Origin: Rhizobium altiplani
Lineage (GTDB): Bacteria; Pseudomonadota; Alphaproteobacteria; Rhizobiales; Rhizobiaceae
Length of the DNA stretch: 64,000 nucleotides
NCBI RefSeq assembly: GCF_001542405.1
Contig: NZ_LNCD01000123.1
Coordinates: 64,501 to 128,500 of the forward strand
Reading direction: 5' to 3'
The notes under the pieces are model-generated. The model was not told where the DNA came from and did no database searches. It saw nothing but the letters and a program-made list of their open reading frames with translations. Position 1 is the stretch's first letter, and each line of letters opens with the position of its first letter. Shown one piece after another: positions 53,936 through 62,824 of the stretch. Made by a program: the position numbers and the translations under genes.

Positions 53936-54865
53936 TTAGTTCTTCGCGACGAAGTCCTTGACGTTCTCAGGCGTGACGAGCTGGAAAGGAATGTAAACCT
54001 TCTTCTCTATCTTTTCGCCCTTCGCGAGCTTCAGGGCCGCATCAAGCGCGCCCTTGCCCTGCCCTGCGGCATCCTGGAAGACCGTCACATCGAGATCACC
54101 GGCCTGCATCGCGGCGAGTGCGTCCTGCGTTGCGTCAACGCCGCCGATCACGATCTTGCTGAGGTCCTTGCCGGCCGCCTTGAGGGCCTGAATGGCGCCG
54201 ATCGCCATTTCGTCGTTGTTCGAAATGACGGCATCGAACTCGAGACCGCTGGAGAGCCAGTTGGTCAGAAGGTCGGACCCCTGAGTACGGGACCAGTTGG
54301 CCGTCTGCTCTTCGATGATCTGGATGCCCTTGCATTCGTCCGTCGCAATGACGTCATGGACGTCCTTGGTGCGCATGCGTGCAGCCTGGTTGGAGAGTTC
54401 GCCCATCATGACAACGGCCTTACCCTTGCCTCCCAACAGGCGGCAAACTTCCTTGGCTTCAAGCGTACCGGATTCCTGCTCGTTCGAAGCGACGAAGGCC
54501 TGTTTATCCGGAAGGCTGTCGACGTTGACCGGTTCGCGGTTGACGTAAACGAGCGGAATGCCGGCATCAGCCGCGATTTTCGACATGGCGGCGGTAGCGT
54601 CGGTGTCGACCGGATTGACGATGATCGCGTCAACCTTGGATGCGATGAAGTTCTGGATCTGGCTCTGCTGCTTCGCGACGTCGTTCTGGGCGTCTTCAAC
54701 CTGCAGCGTCACGCCCTTCAGGGTCTTGGAATAGTCCTGCATCCCGTTTCGCAGGACGGTCAGGAAGTTGTCGTCAAACAGCGCCATCGAGACGCCAACG
54801 GTTTCAGCGTGAGCGGCCGTCGACAGGACGAGCGCCATGGCAGTACCCATGATAAATTTCTTCAT
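53936..54865 (-). CDS. Periplasmic sugar-binding protein (inositol-type, IbpA-like)
   Basis: 309 residues from ATG 54865 with GGAGG upstream; signal peptide cleaved after AHA (residue 20). Periplasmic-binding-protein-like domain: VSMALFDDNFLTVLRNGM at the start, IVNPVDTDATAAMSKIA, AGIPLVYVNREP, and VIGGVDATQDALAAMQ with the sugar-contact Asp. The AETVGVSMALFDDNFL opening and the CRLLGGKGKAVVMMGE segment resemble rhizobial inositol-binding proteins rather than E. coli ribose-binding protein. The GGAA-N6-TTCC palindrome 154 bases upstream fits control by an IolR-type repressor. Substrate is inferred, not proven. Confidence 0.85.
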   Translation of the reverse strand: MKKFIMGTAMALVLSTAAHAETVGVSMALFDDNFLTVLRNGMQDYSKTLKGVTLQVEDAQNDVAKQQSQIQNFIASKVDAIIVNPVDTDATAAMSKIAADAGIPLVYVNREPVNVDSLPDKQAFVASNEQESGTLEAKEVCRLLGGKGKAVVMMGELSNQAARMRTKDVHDVIATDECKGIQIIEEQTANWSRTQGSDLLTNWLSSGLEFDAVISNNDEMAIGAIQALKAAGKDLSKIVIGGVDATQDALAAMQAGDLDVTVFQDAAGQGKGALDAALKLAKGEKIEKKVYIPFQLVTPENVKDFVAKN

Positions 54866-55000
54866 TTTGTTTTCCTCCACAAAGCGGTGTCCGGCTGCAC
54901 CCTCCTCACGCCGGAGCTTCGGGCCATGCCCGTAAGCCAGTATCTTGTTCGCTGCGTGCCATCTCCCGTTGGCCATCCGTCAAGAAACGGAACAAACGAA

Positions 55001-55053
55001 CCGTGAAATTTGTATCACGGAATATTCATTCCATTTTCTATGGGAGGCGTCAA
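55001..55053 (-). promoter_or_regulatory. Promoter/operator region of the CUT2 transporter with IolR-type palindrome
   Basis: On the minus strand TTGACG (55053–55048) is a −35 candidate, and the region at −10 distance is overlapped by GGAATGAATATTCC (55019–55032), i.e. GGAA-N6-TTCC, the motif I recall for the inositol repressor IolR of Sinorhizobium. Next to it, sharing two bases, CCGTGA-N8-TCACGG (55001–55020) forms a second inverted repeat. The rest of the gap (54866–55000 and 55054–55192) shows no gene; the right part carries the upstream region of DUF1993. Confidence 0.5.
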
Positions 55054-55192
55054 GTCCAATTGAAGGATGAGGCCGCCGGCGCTTGGCGAAAATCTCGCCA
55101 AGATAGCTGCCAGGCACTGAAAAGCGCGATGTCGATGACTATATTGGCCGCGCCAGCGGCAGCAGTTTCGCTGCCCTTCCAAGGAGAAACTG

Positions 55193-55702
55193 ATGCCGAT
55201 CTCGATGTATCGATCAACCGTTCCCGTCTTCCAACGTGGCCTTGAGACGTTGAAGACCTATCTCGACAAAGCCGAGGCCTTCGCCAAAGAAAAAGGCATC
55301 GATGGCGCGGATCTCGTTGCGGCGCGGCTATCTTCGGACATGCTGCCGTTTGCAGGCCAGTATCAGCGCGCGACCGACAGCGCCAAGTTGGCGATTGCGC
55401 GACTGACCGCCAGCGAGGCTCCGAAATTCGAGGATAACGAAGCGACGATCGCCGAGTTGCGTGCGCGTGTTACCAAGACAGAAGCCTACCTTGCGGCCGT
55501 TGTGCCGGCTGCACTCGAGGGAACGGAAACGCGTGAGATCACTCTGTCTCCAGGAGGCAACAAGATCACGTTCCGCGGCGACGAGTATGTCATGACCTTC
55601 GCGCTGCCGAATTTCTTCTTCCATATTGCGACGGCTCACGCGATCCTGCGCAACCAGGGCGTTCCGGTCGGCAAGATGGACTATCTCGGTCGCTTCGCGT
55701 GA
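55193..55702 (+). CDS. DUF1993 family protein
   Basis: 169 residues, ATG 55193 with AAGGAGA 5 bases upstream. MYRSTVPVFQRGLETLKTYLDKAEAFA and the DMLPFAGQYQRATDSAK segment are typical of DUF1993, a four-helix bundle of the DinB-like type; PNFFFHIATAHAILRNQGVPVGKMDYLG closes it. Function is unknown; His residues in the bundle suggest metal or thiol chemistry as in DinB relatives, which is only inference. Its stop is 6 bases from the convergent sulfatase gene. Confidence 0.85.
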   Translation: MPISMYRSTVPVFQRGLETLKTYLDKAEAFAKEKGIDGADLVAARLSSDMLPFAGQYQRATDSAKLAIARLTASEAPKFEDNEATIAELRARVTKTEAYLAAVVPAALEGTETREITLSPGGNKITFRGDEYVMTFALPNFFFHIATAHAILRNQGVPVGKMDYLGRFA

Positions 55703-55708
55703 CGAAGC

Positions 55709-57226
55709 TCAGGGCCGGTGCTTGACCGGCCCTTTCTCGGTAAGTTCGGTGAAGGCTAGCGTCTGATCCAGATGGCGGGCACGCAGCGAGAGAAGTTTCT
55801 CGGCATAGGAAAGCCGCACCGGCAGATAGGCTTCGTCTGACGCGAGATTGTTCAATTCCATCGGATCAGCCTGCAGATCGAAAAGGAGCGGTGGCAGTGC
55901 TGTGAAATGCACGTATTTGAAGCGCTCATCCCTGATGACGGCAAGATTGCATTCGTTCGACCGCAATCCGAAATGAGTTTCCGGCTCCTGCGTGGCGATA
56001 TCGCGGAAGTCAAATTCCCAGAAGGCTGCTTCGCGCCAATTTCCCGGCTCGCGCCGCATGAGCGGCAGGAGCGATTGTCCGTCCACACCATTCTCCGGCT
56101 CGATATTCAGGCGGTCGCACAATGTCGGGAAGATGTCTGCCGCGGACGTAAACCGCTCGACAACGCTGCCCCGCGTGGCGGCCTGCGGGTCGCGGATGAC
56201 AAGCGGGATATGATAGCTGCCGTCGAAGAAGCCGCCCTTGCCGAGCGTCCAGTGATCGCCCGCCATCTCGGCGTGGTCGGAGGTGAAGATGATCAGCGTG
56301 TTATCCCAGGCCCTGGCTTCCTTCAATGCGCTCCAAACACGCCCGAGCTGCGCGTCGACCTCGGCAATCATGCCATAATAGATGGCGCGGATCGCGCCGA
56401 AGTCGCTGTCTTCCCAGTCGTTGACGCGACCGGCTGCGCCGTAGATGAAGTTACCCTTCCTTGCCCTCGGCATGGCATAGGACAGGTAAGGATGTGCGCT
56501 CTGTTCTATTTCATGGTTTTTCGCCCGGGCGAAATGCGGACCGTCCTCCGGGCTGAACAGGTCGTTGTATGGAGGCGGGGCCGAAAATGGCGGATGGGGA
56601 CGCAGGAACGAAACATGCGCGAACCAAGGCGCATCTTGCTCGCCCAGCCAGCGGATAAACTCTCCTGCGAGAAACGCCGTCTGCGTCTCGTCCTTCGAAT
56701 AGGCTGTTGCCGCGTTCGAGATCTCGCCGCGCCGCGCGCCAACAGGAATGTGGATGTCGCGGGTATGCGCTTCAGCGTGCCCCCGCGAGCGCAACCAGGA
56801 GAGCCATTGCCTTTCATGTTCGGGAAGGAGTTGCCGGGCCGTGAAACCGGGCAACAATCCCTCATAGGTCGTCAGATGCGGGTCGTTTTGATCCAGGCCG
56901 CGGGGGTCGGGTGCGGTGTCGGTGTAACCGAACAGCGTCGGATCATAGCCCGCCCGCCGCGCCGCCAACGCCAGATTGTCAAATCGGGCATCGAGGGGTG
57001 AGCCGTTCCGGCAAACCCGGTGGTTCATCTGATAGAGACCGGTGTAGAGCGTGGCTCGTGCCGGCGAACATGGAGCGGCGCCGGCGTAGTGGCGTGCAAA
57101 CAATACGCCTACCGCCGCCAGCGCATCTATGTTCGGCGTCCTGACGCAGGCATGCCCGGTCGCTGACAAACAATCACCACGCCACTGGTCCGCGGTGATC
57201 AGGAGAATGTTCGGTCGACCGGTCAT
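55709..57226 (-). CDS. Sulfatase / phosphonate-monoester-hydrolase-like enzyme
   Basis: Alkaline-phosphatase superfamily hydrolase, 505 residues. NILLITADQWRGD gives the first metal ligands; the nucleophile is Cys53 in PCSPARATLYTGLYQMNHR (C-x-P-x-R), which would be matured to formylglycine. FTSDHAEMAGDHWTLGKGG holds further metal ligands. The MNHR sequence after the nucleophile and GYTDTAPDPRG resemble rhizobial phosphonate monoester hydrolase more than arylsulfatase. No signal peptide, so cytoplasmic. It probably shares a transcript with galE, 9 bases upstream. Confidence 0.83.
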   Translation of the reverse strand: MTGRPNILLITADQWRGDCLSATGHACVRTPNIDALAAVGVLFARHYAGAAPCSPARATLYTGLYQMNHRVCRNGSPLDARFDNLALAARRAGYDPTLFGYTDTAPDPRGLDQNDPHLTTYEGLLPGFTARQLLPEHERQWLSWLRSRGHAEAHTRDIHIPVGARRGEISNAATAYSKDETQTAFLAGEFIRWLGEQDAPWFAHVSFLRPHPPFSAPPPYNDLFSPEDGPHFARAKNHEIEQSAHPYLSYAMPRARKGNFIYGAAGRVNDWEDSDFGAIRAIYYGMIAEVDAQLGRVWSALKEARAWDNTLIIFTSDHAEMAGDHWTLGKGGFFDGSYHIPLVIRDPQAATRGSVVERFTSAADIFPTLCDRLNIEPENGVDGQSLLPLMRREPGNWREAAFWEFDFRDIATQEPETHFGLRSNECNLAVIRDERFKYVHFTALPPLLFDLQADPMELNNLASDEAYLPVRLSYAEKLLSLRARHLDQTLAFTELTEKGPVKHRP

Positions 57227-57235
57227 GGTTGCATT

Positions 57236-58219
57236 TTAGTGTTGGTTTGATTTTGCGTGCCAGTTCCACGCCGATCGGATGATCTGAGACAAATCATACT
57301 GCGGCGTCCAACCGAGAATCTCCCGCGCCTTGTCGTTGTTGGCAACCAGCGTGTGCGAGTCGCCTTCTCGGCGGCCGGCATATTCCACAGGAAACGGACG
57401 CTCGGAGACGCGCTCGATGGTGCCGAGTAACTCCTTCACGGTCGTCCCGGTGCCGGTGCCGAGGTTGAGAGCAACCGACTCGCCGCCGCGCAACAGATGC
57501 TCGACGGCGCGGACATGGGCATCGGCGAGGTCGAGGACGTGGATGTAATCGCGGACGCAGGTGCCGTCGCGCGTCTCGTAGTCGGTTCCGAACACCTTGA
57601 AGCCTTCGCGGCGGCCAAGGGCGGCGTCGATCGCCAACGGTATGGCGTGCGTTTCCGGCTGGTGCCACTCGCCGATCCTGCCTTCGAAATCGGCCCCGGC
57701 AGCGTTGAAATAGCGAAGCACGACCGAGCGGAAGCCCGTGTACTTGTCGTAGTCGGCAAGCGCCTGCTCGACGATGTACTTCGTGCGGCCGTACGGATTG
57801 ATCGGCACCTGACGATGCGTCTCGTCGAGCGGCACGCTCTGCGGCAAGCCATAGGTCGCGCAGGTCGACGAGAAGACGAATGCCTTGACGCCAGCCGCCT
57901 GGGCAGCGGCCAGGAGCGTCAGTGTGCCGATGACGTTGTTCTCGTAGAAGGCAACCGGATCTTTGACCGATTCGCCGACTTCGATGAGCGCGGCAAAGTG
58001 CAAGATGGCGGCTGGCTTGTGCGTTGCCAGGACCTCGTCAAGGCGCGCCCGATCCCTGATATCCCCTTCTTCCGCGGGTCCCCACTTTACGAACTCGCGG
58101 TGACCGTTTGAGAAATTGTCGAAAACGACCGGTTTGAAGCCCTTGTTCGCAAGATCGAGACACGTGTGCGAGCCAATATACCCAGCGCCGCCAACGACCA
58201 GAACCGTTTCACCTGCCAT
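57236..58219 (-). CDS. galE: UDP-glucose 4-epimerase
   Basis: Interconverts UDP-glucose and UDP-galactose; in rhizobia the equivalent (exoB) supplies galactose for exopolysaccharide and LPS. 327 residues, short-chain dehydrogenase fold. GGAGYIGSHT binds NAD at residues 10–19, catalytic Tyr/Lys are in PYGRTKYIVEQ (about 143 and 147), and RYFNAAGAD and the C-terminal GWTPQYDLSQII are typical GalE. It is followed by the sulfatase gene after 9 bases. Confidence 0.92.
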   Translation of the reverse strand: MAGETVLVVGGAGYIGSHTCLDLANKGFKPVVFDNFSNGHREFVKWGPAEEGDIRDRARLDEVLATHKPAAILHFAALIEVGESVKDPVAFYENNVIGTLTLLAAAQAAGVKAFVFSSTCATYGLPQSVPLDETHRQVPINPYGRTKYIVEQALADYDKYTGFRSVVLRYFNAAGADFEGRIGEWHQPETHAIPLAIDAALGRREGFKVFGTDYETRDGTCVRDYIHVLDLADAHVRAVEHLLRGGESVALNLGTGTGTTVKELLGTIERVSERPFPVEYAGRREGDSHTLVANNDKAREILGWTPQYDLSQIIRSAWNWHAKSNQH

Positions 58220-58565
58220 GCACCACCTTCAATTCTCGTTTCGGATGAAGAGAAGACTTAAGGCAGGTCGATGGCAAGAAAAAGAAAGAAACGAACGGGG
58301 GAGGGACGCTGGCCTCGTTTTGTCGACGATGGCATTAGCAAATTGATCGCGCAAAGCTTTTCAGGCGCGATCGACTGTTCGGCAATGCTCGACACGACAA
58401 TATTTTTAAATAGAACAGCAGACCCCTTTTGATCATTCCTGCAACCAAGCGTATCTATAAATACTGCTTTCGCATGATTTTAAATAGAATTGACTTCTCT
58501 TCGTGATTTCTGCAAGAAATTGTCTTCTTCGGTGCCTCTGTTGATGAATCTGGAAGCACAGTTCA
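58220..58565. other. Intergenic region galE–methyltransferase
   Basis: 346 bases without a clear gene. The left part is the galE upstream region. 58321–58399 holds a nested inverted repeat followed by a T-rich stretch. 58400–58540 is AT-rich and contains two copies of TTTTAAATAGAA (58404–58415 and 58478–58489). It may hold the promoter of the rightward methyltransferase-like gene. Confidence 0.5.
58321..58410 (+). other. Nested inverted repeat with T-rich tail (possible structured RNA end)
   Basis: Three arm pairs nest in register: TGTCG (58321–58325)/CGACA (58395–58399), GCATT (58332–58336)/AATGC (58384–58388), and GATCGCGC (58345–58352)/GCGCGATC (58365–58372). The gaps between outer pairs are six bases on each side, which suggests selection as RNA. 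ATATTTTTAAAT follows. No plus-strand gene lies upstream, so a small RNA or a repeat element is possible. Confidence 0.4.
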
Positions 58566-59348
58566 ATGAATTCATCGATAAGAAAATTCATCTTCCATGA
58601 TCTTCAGGCGATTGAAGGATACATTGATCCGCCTGACGCGCTGGTATTTCTTGCCGTTCTGCGGGCACAGCAATCAGCATCCTTGCAAGGTGGCTTGGCC
58701 GAGATCGGCGTTTACTACGGCCGATCCTACTTCCTGATGCGAAAGATCTGCGGAGAGGCCGAGAAGATCGTGGCGATCGATCCCTTCGATATCCTGAAAC
58801 CCGAGCACGGCGCGACGCAATATGACCGTTTCGTGGCGGGTGGCCGCCAACTGGGCCTTTCCGTGGATGCAGAGCGCGTCGTCAAGAGCGACAGCACGCT
58901 GCTCAGGCCGGAGGACATCATTGAAAGGGCCGGCAAGGTCCGCCTTTTCAGTATCGACGGCGGCCACATGCTGCACCACGTCGCGGCCGACAGTCGTCTT
59001 GCTGCCGGGTCGCTTGCGGAGCATGGGATCATCGTCTTCGACGATACCTTCAATCCCGCCTGGCCGGAAGTCACGGTCGGGGTGACCGATTTCCTGCGTG
59101 AAGAGGCCGGCCGCTTCTCGGTTTTCTGCCTGACGAAATACAAGACCTATGTCTGCCGCAACGCTTTCCACGCATTCTACTCGCATTCGATCATGACTTC
59201 ACAGGAGCTGAAGGCGTTCGATCACATAGAGACGGATTTCCTCGGTTCGACGGCGATCCGGTTGCACAATCCGATGCGCCGCCGCATCGCTCATGAAGTG
59301 ATGGTCGGATTGGGCATGCGCGCACTGTCGGAGCGCGCTTACCGATAG
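58566..59348 (+). CDS. Class I SAM-methyltransferase-like protein
   Basis: 260 residues from ATG 58566, with GGAAG 9 bases upstream. GLAEIGVYYGRSYF is a SAM-binding-like glycine loop, KIVAIDPFDI the acidic strand-2 end, VRLFSIDGGHMLHHVAADSRLAAGSLAEHGIIVFDD the later Rossmann strands; this is the Methyltransf_24/CmcI-like type. The substrate is unknown; relatives often sit in polysaccharide clusters, but here it stands alone beside galE and kdp. An 18-codon frame starting at 58544 overlaps its start in another phase. Confidence 0.7.
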   Translation: MNSSIRKFIFHDLQAIEGYIDPPDALVFLAVLRAQQSASLQGGLAEIGVYYGRSYFLMRKICGEAEKIVAIDPFDILKPEHGATQYDRFVAGGRQLGLSVDAERVVKSDSTLLRPEDIIERAGKVRLFSIDGGHMLHHVAADSRLAAGSLAEHGIIVFDDTFNPAWPEVTVGVTDFLREEAGRFSVFCLTKYKTYVCRNAFHAFYSHSIMTSQELKAFDHIETDFLGSTAIRLHNPMRRRIAHEVMVGLGMRALSERAYR

Positions 59349-59354
59349 GCCGAT

Positions 59355-60059
59355 TTAGGCTGCTGGCGGATCCGCTTCTTTCAGCCTGTATCCGACGCCG
59401 GTTTCAGTCGTGATGTATTGGGGCTGGTCCGGGCTCTGCTCCATCTTTTGGCGCAGCTGTCGCACGTAGACACGCAGGTATTGTACGTCGGCAGCGGGCC
59501 CCCAGATCTGCTTCAACAGAAACTGGTGGGTGAGGACCTTTCCTGCGTGCTGGGCGAGGACCCGCAGAATGTCGTATTCCTTCGGCGAGAGCTTGATTTC
59601 CCTGCCGTCGATCTTGACGATGCGCTTGACGAGGTCAATCGACAGGCCACCCGCCTGAAAGATCGCCCGCTCACCCTGCTGCTGCAAGCGATGACGCAAG
59701 GCGACACGCAGCCGGGCTCCGAGCTCGTTCATGCCGAATGGCTTCGTCAGATAGTCATCCGCTCCCGCTTCGAGCGCCTTGACGATGCCGGTTTCATCGG
59801 TCCGGCTGGAAAGGATCACGATCGGCAAGGCAAGGCCCGCGCCTCTCCATTCCTGAAGCAGTTCATGGCCCGACTTGTCCGGCAGGCCAAGGTCGAGCAC
59901 GATCAGATCCGGTGGATCATCCTTCGCTGCCTGCAGCGCCGCCACGCCGTTTGGCGCTTCGTGCACCTCGTAGCCTTGTGCGGTGAGGCCAACGCGAAGC
60001 AGCTTGCGGATTGGAGGCTCGTCGTCCACGACGAGGATTTTTACGGCTGAACCGGTCAT
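59355..60059 (-). CDS. kdpE: Response regulator KdpE
   Basis: OmpR-family regulator activating the kdp operon under potassium limitation. 234 residues: receiver domain with phospho-acceptor Asp56 in LIVLDLGLP, acidic pocket VVDDE, and C-terminal winged helix with KEYDILRVLAQHAGKVLTHQFLLKQIWG and LRVYVRQLRQKME. Its ATG overlaps the kdpD stop (ATGA). Last gene of the kdp operon. Confidence 0.95.
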   Translation of the reverse strand: MTGSAVKILVVDDEPPIRKLLRVGLTAQGYEVHEAPNGVAALQAAKDDPPDLIVLDLGLPDKSGHELLQEWRGAGLALPIVILSSRTDETGIVKALEAGADDYLTKPFGMNELGARLRVALRHRLQQQGERAIFQAGGLSIDLVKRIVKIDGREIKLSPKEYDILRVLAQHAGKVLTHQFLLKQIWGPAADVQYLRVYVRQLRQKMEQSPDQPQYITTETGVGYRLKEADPPAA

Positions 60060-62764
60060 TTTAGCTCATCCAATTTCGGAATCTCGTTTGGTTTTGGAAG
60101 ACGGATGGTGAAGACAGCACCCGAACCATCGGAGCGGTTTCGGGCCGTGATCGTGCCGCCCATCGCCTCGACAAAGCCGCGACAGATGGACAGGCCAAGG
60201 CCCGTTCCCGCGCGAACCTGGTCCCCTTTGCTTACCCGATAGAATGTATCGAAGACGCGGTCCAAGTCCGCCGGCGGAATGCCCGGACCCTCGTCTGAAA
60301 CCTCAATCACAACATTGTATTCGTCCGCCCGCCCATCGATACGGATCGACGACCCCTGCGGCGCATACTTGGCCGCATTGTCGAGCAAATTGAACAGCAC
60401 CTGTTCAAACAATACCGGATCGACGCGGATCATCGGCAGATCTGCAGGAATCGTCATGACGGTCTTGTGGTGCGCGAGAATTTTCTCGGCGCGGCGCAAC
60501 GCGCTTCCGGCAATGTCACCCGGGTAGTGAAGCGCATAGTTCGGCTCCATTGCACCGGACTCGATCTTCGTCATGTCAAGCAGGTTGGCAATAAAGCGGT
60601 TGAGCCGTTCCGACTCGTCGACGACGGTCGACAACAGATCCAGACGATCTTCAACCGACATGGAATCGCGGTAATCGCGCAGTGTGCCCGCAGCGCCAAG
60701 GATGGCCGCGAGCGGCGTCTTCAGGTCGTGCGAGATCGAGGTCAGGAGCGCAGAGCGCAGACGATCGGCCTCGGCAGCCAGCTTGGCGCGGTCAACGTCC
60801 GCCACGAGTTGAATGCGCTCTATCGCAAGCGCCGCCTGATCGGCCAATGCGTCGAGAAGGCGTTGCTGCTCGGGGGTCAGCAGAGGGCCGTCGCGTCGGT
60901 CATTGTCCAGGCCGATGACACCGACGGCGGCACGACCGGTTCGCAGCGGTACATAGAGCCTCTTGGCACCGGGCAGGGTATCGGCGCCACGGCCTGCGGC
61001 GTGATTGTGCTCCCAGGCCCAACGGGCGGCGGCAATGTCTGCCTCGTCGAGTGTGTCATCCGGCGGATAACCGGCCTTGACGGCGATGGTGCCTTCTTCC
61101 GGCAGTAGAAGGACAACGCGGACCTTGAGCATTGATGCCAGCTGGAATGCGGTGGCCCAGAGAACGTCGTCGAGCGTGCCGGTGCCGGCCAATTTCTTGG
61201 AAAAGAGGTAGAGGTCTTCCGTCGTCCTGGCACGCTGCCGGGCAGCAGCCGCCTGGCGTTGGACCGTTGCCGTCAGGTTGCTGGCGATGACAGCGACGCC
61301 CAGGAAGAAGAACAACGCAAGCACGCTCTCCGGATCGCTGATCGTCAGCGTGTAGCGGGGCGGCAGGAAGAAGAAGTTAAAGGACAGCGCGCTGATGATG
61401 CAGGTATAGAGCGCTGGGCGCAGCCCGTGGATGACCGCCGAGGTTAGCACCGCCATCAAGAACACGAGGGCAAGGTTGCGGACATCAAGAACCTGATCGA
61501 GCACCACGCCGGCGATGAGCGCGACAACCACATAGGCTGTCGCGGAGAGATAGGGCTGGATGTTGAAGTCGGGCACGGACGGTGCGGCTCTGACGCCGCG
61601 CGCGGATGTTCCCACCGTCTCGCTGCCGGAAATCACATGGACGCTGATATTGCCTGACGTCCGGATCAGATCGTCGGCTATGGAGCGGTGAAGCCAGTCA
61701 CGCCACGTCGGCTTGTTGGGGGCGCCGATGACGATGTGGGTAACGTTGTTGGCTGCGGCGTGGCGGACCAGCTCTTCGGAGACCTCACGGCCGGGAATGG
61801 TGATCGCCTCACCGCCGAGCTGTTCGGCCAATCGAAGTGTGGCCGCAATTGTGTCACGGTCGGTTTCAGTCAGATTGATGGAACGACCGGTCTCGACATA
61901 GACGGCCGCCCACGGTGCCCGCAGTCGCGAGGCCATTCGCGAGGCATAGCGTACCAGCGAGGCCGAGCGTGGATGCTGATCAACCGATACAAGGACCCTC
62001 TCACCTGCGGCCCAGGGACCAGCGATGGCATGCGCCTGCATGTGGGTCAGGAGTTGGTCGTCGACACGCTGCGCGGTCTTGCGCAATGCCAGTTCGCGCA
62101 GCGCAGTCAGGTTTCCGGGCGTGAAATAATTGGTCAGAGCCCGTTCGGCAGTCTTCGGAACATAGACCTTTCCGTCGTGCAGCCGCTTGATCAGATCATC
62201 CGGCGTCAGGTCGATGATCTCGACGTCATCGGCCATATCGATGATCGAATCCGGGACGGTCTCTCGCACTCGGATGCGGGTAATCTGCGAGACGACGTCG
62301 TTCAGGCTCTCGACGTGCTGGATGTTCAGTGTCGAATAGACGTCTATGCCGCGGTCAAGCAGCTCCTTCACGTCGAGATAGCGCTTCGGATGGCGGCTGC
62401 CCTCGGCGTTCGTATGGGCAAGTTCGTCGACGAGGACGAGGCGCGGTTGGCGGGCGAGGATAGCGTCGATATCCATCTCCTCAAGCGGGCGGCCTTTGTA
62501 GTCGATCTTGACGCGCGGAATGACTTCAAAGCCATTGACGAGCGCTTGCGTTTCCTTGCGCCCGTGGGTCTCGACGATGCCGATCACCACGTCAACGCCA
62601 TCGGACATCTTGGCACGGCCCGATTCCAGCATCTCGTAGGTCTTGCCGACGCCGGGCGCGGCGCCCAGGAAGATCTTCAGACGGCCACGTGTCTCCTGGC
62701 GCGCTTTCTCTAGCAGCGCGTCGGGCGAGGGCCTTCCAACCTTGTCGCGGTTGTCTTCCGGCAT
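60056..62764 (-). CDS. kdpD: Potassium-sensing histidine kinase KdpD
   Basis: 902 residues from ATG 62764; TTG 62773 would add three. The N-terminal KdpD domain carries GAAPGVGKT (34–42) and the conserved VDELAHTNAEGSRHPKR, followed by a universal-stress-protein domain. Four membrane segments lie near 400–500, then a GAF domain, HisKA with phospho-acceptor His about 679 in SISHDLKTPLA, and HATPase with N, G1 (VSDEGPGI) and G2 boxes. It phosphorylates KdpE. It follows kdpC after 60 bases. Confidence 0.96.
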   Translation of the reverse strand: MPEDNRDKVGRPSPDALLEKARQETRGRLKIFLGAAPGVGKTYEMLESGRAKMSDGVDVVIGIVETHGRKETQALVNGFEVIPRVKIDYKGRPLEEMDIDAILARQPRLVLVDELAHTNAEGSRHPKRYLDVKELLDRGIDVYSTLNIQHVESLNDVVSQITRIRVRETVPDSIIDMADDVEIIDLTPDDLIKRLHDGKVYVPKTAERALTNYFTPGNLTALRELALRKTAQRVDDQLLTHMQAHAIAGPWAAGERVLVSVDQHPRSASLVRYASRMASRLRAPWAAVYVETGRSINLTETDRDTIAATLRLAEQLGGEAITIPGREVSEELVRHAAANNVTHIVIGAPNKPTWRDWLHRSIADDLIRTSGNISVHVISGSETVGTSARGVRAAPSVPDFNIQPYLSATAYVVVALIAGVVLDQVLDVRNLALVFLMAVLTSAVIHGLRPALYTCIISALSFNFFFLPPRYTLTISDPESVLALFFFLGVAVIASNLTATVQRQAAAARQRARTTEDLYLFSKKLAGTGTLDDVLWATAFQLASMLKVRVVLLLPEEGTIAVKAGYPPDDTLDEADIAAARWAWEHNHAAGRGADTLPGAKRLYVPLRTGRAAVGVIGLDNDRRDGPLLTPEQQRLLDALADQAALAIERIQLVADVDRAKLAAEADRLRSALLTSISHDLKTPLAAILGAAGTLRDYRDSMSVEDRLDLLSTVVDESERLNRFIANLLDMTKIESGAMEPNYALHYPGDIAGSALRRAEKILAHHKTVMTIPADLPMIRVDPVLFEQVLFNLLDNAAKYAPQGSSIRIDGRADEYNVVIEVSDEGPGIPPADLDRVFDTFYRVSKGDQVRAGTGLGLSICRGFVEAMGGTITARNRSDGSGAVFTIRLPKPNEIPKLDELK

Positions 62765-62824
62765 GCGTGTCAATCTTTCTGAAGAGCAAGCCCCGGTGCG
62801 CGCAGACGCCCGGGGCCTTCAATT

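Noticed and set aside
53138..55006. 622-codon open frame on the plus strand opposite the CUT2 ATPase and binding-protein genes
   Set aside because: Shadow of two clear ABC transporter genes, no start signal, no family resemblance.
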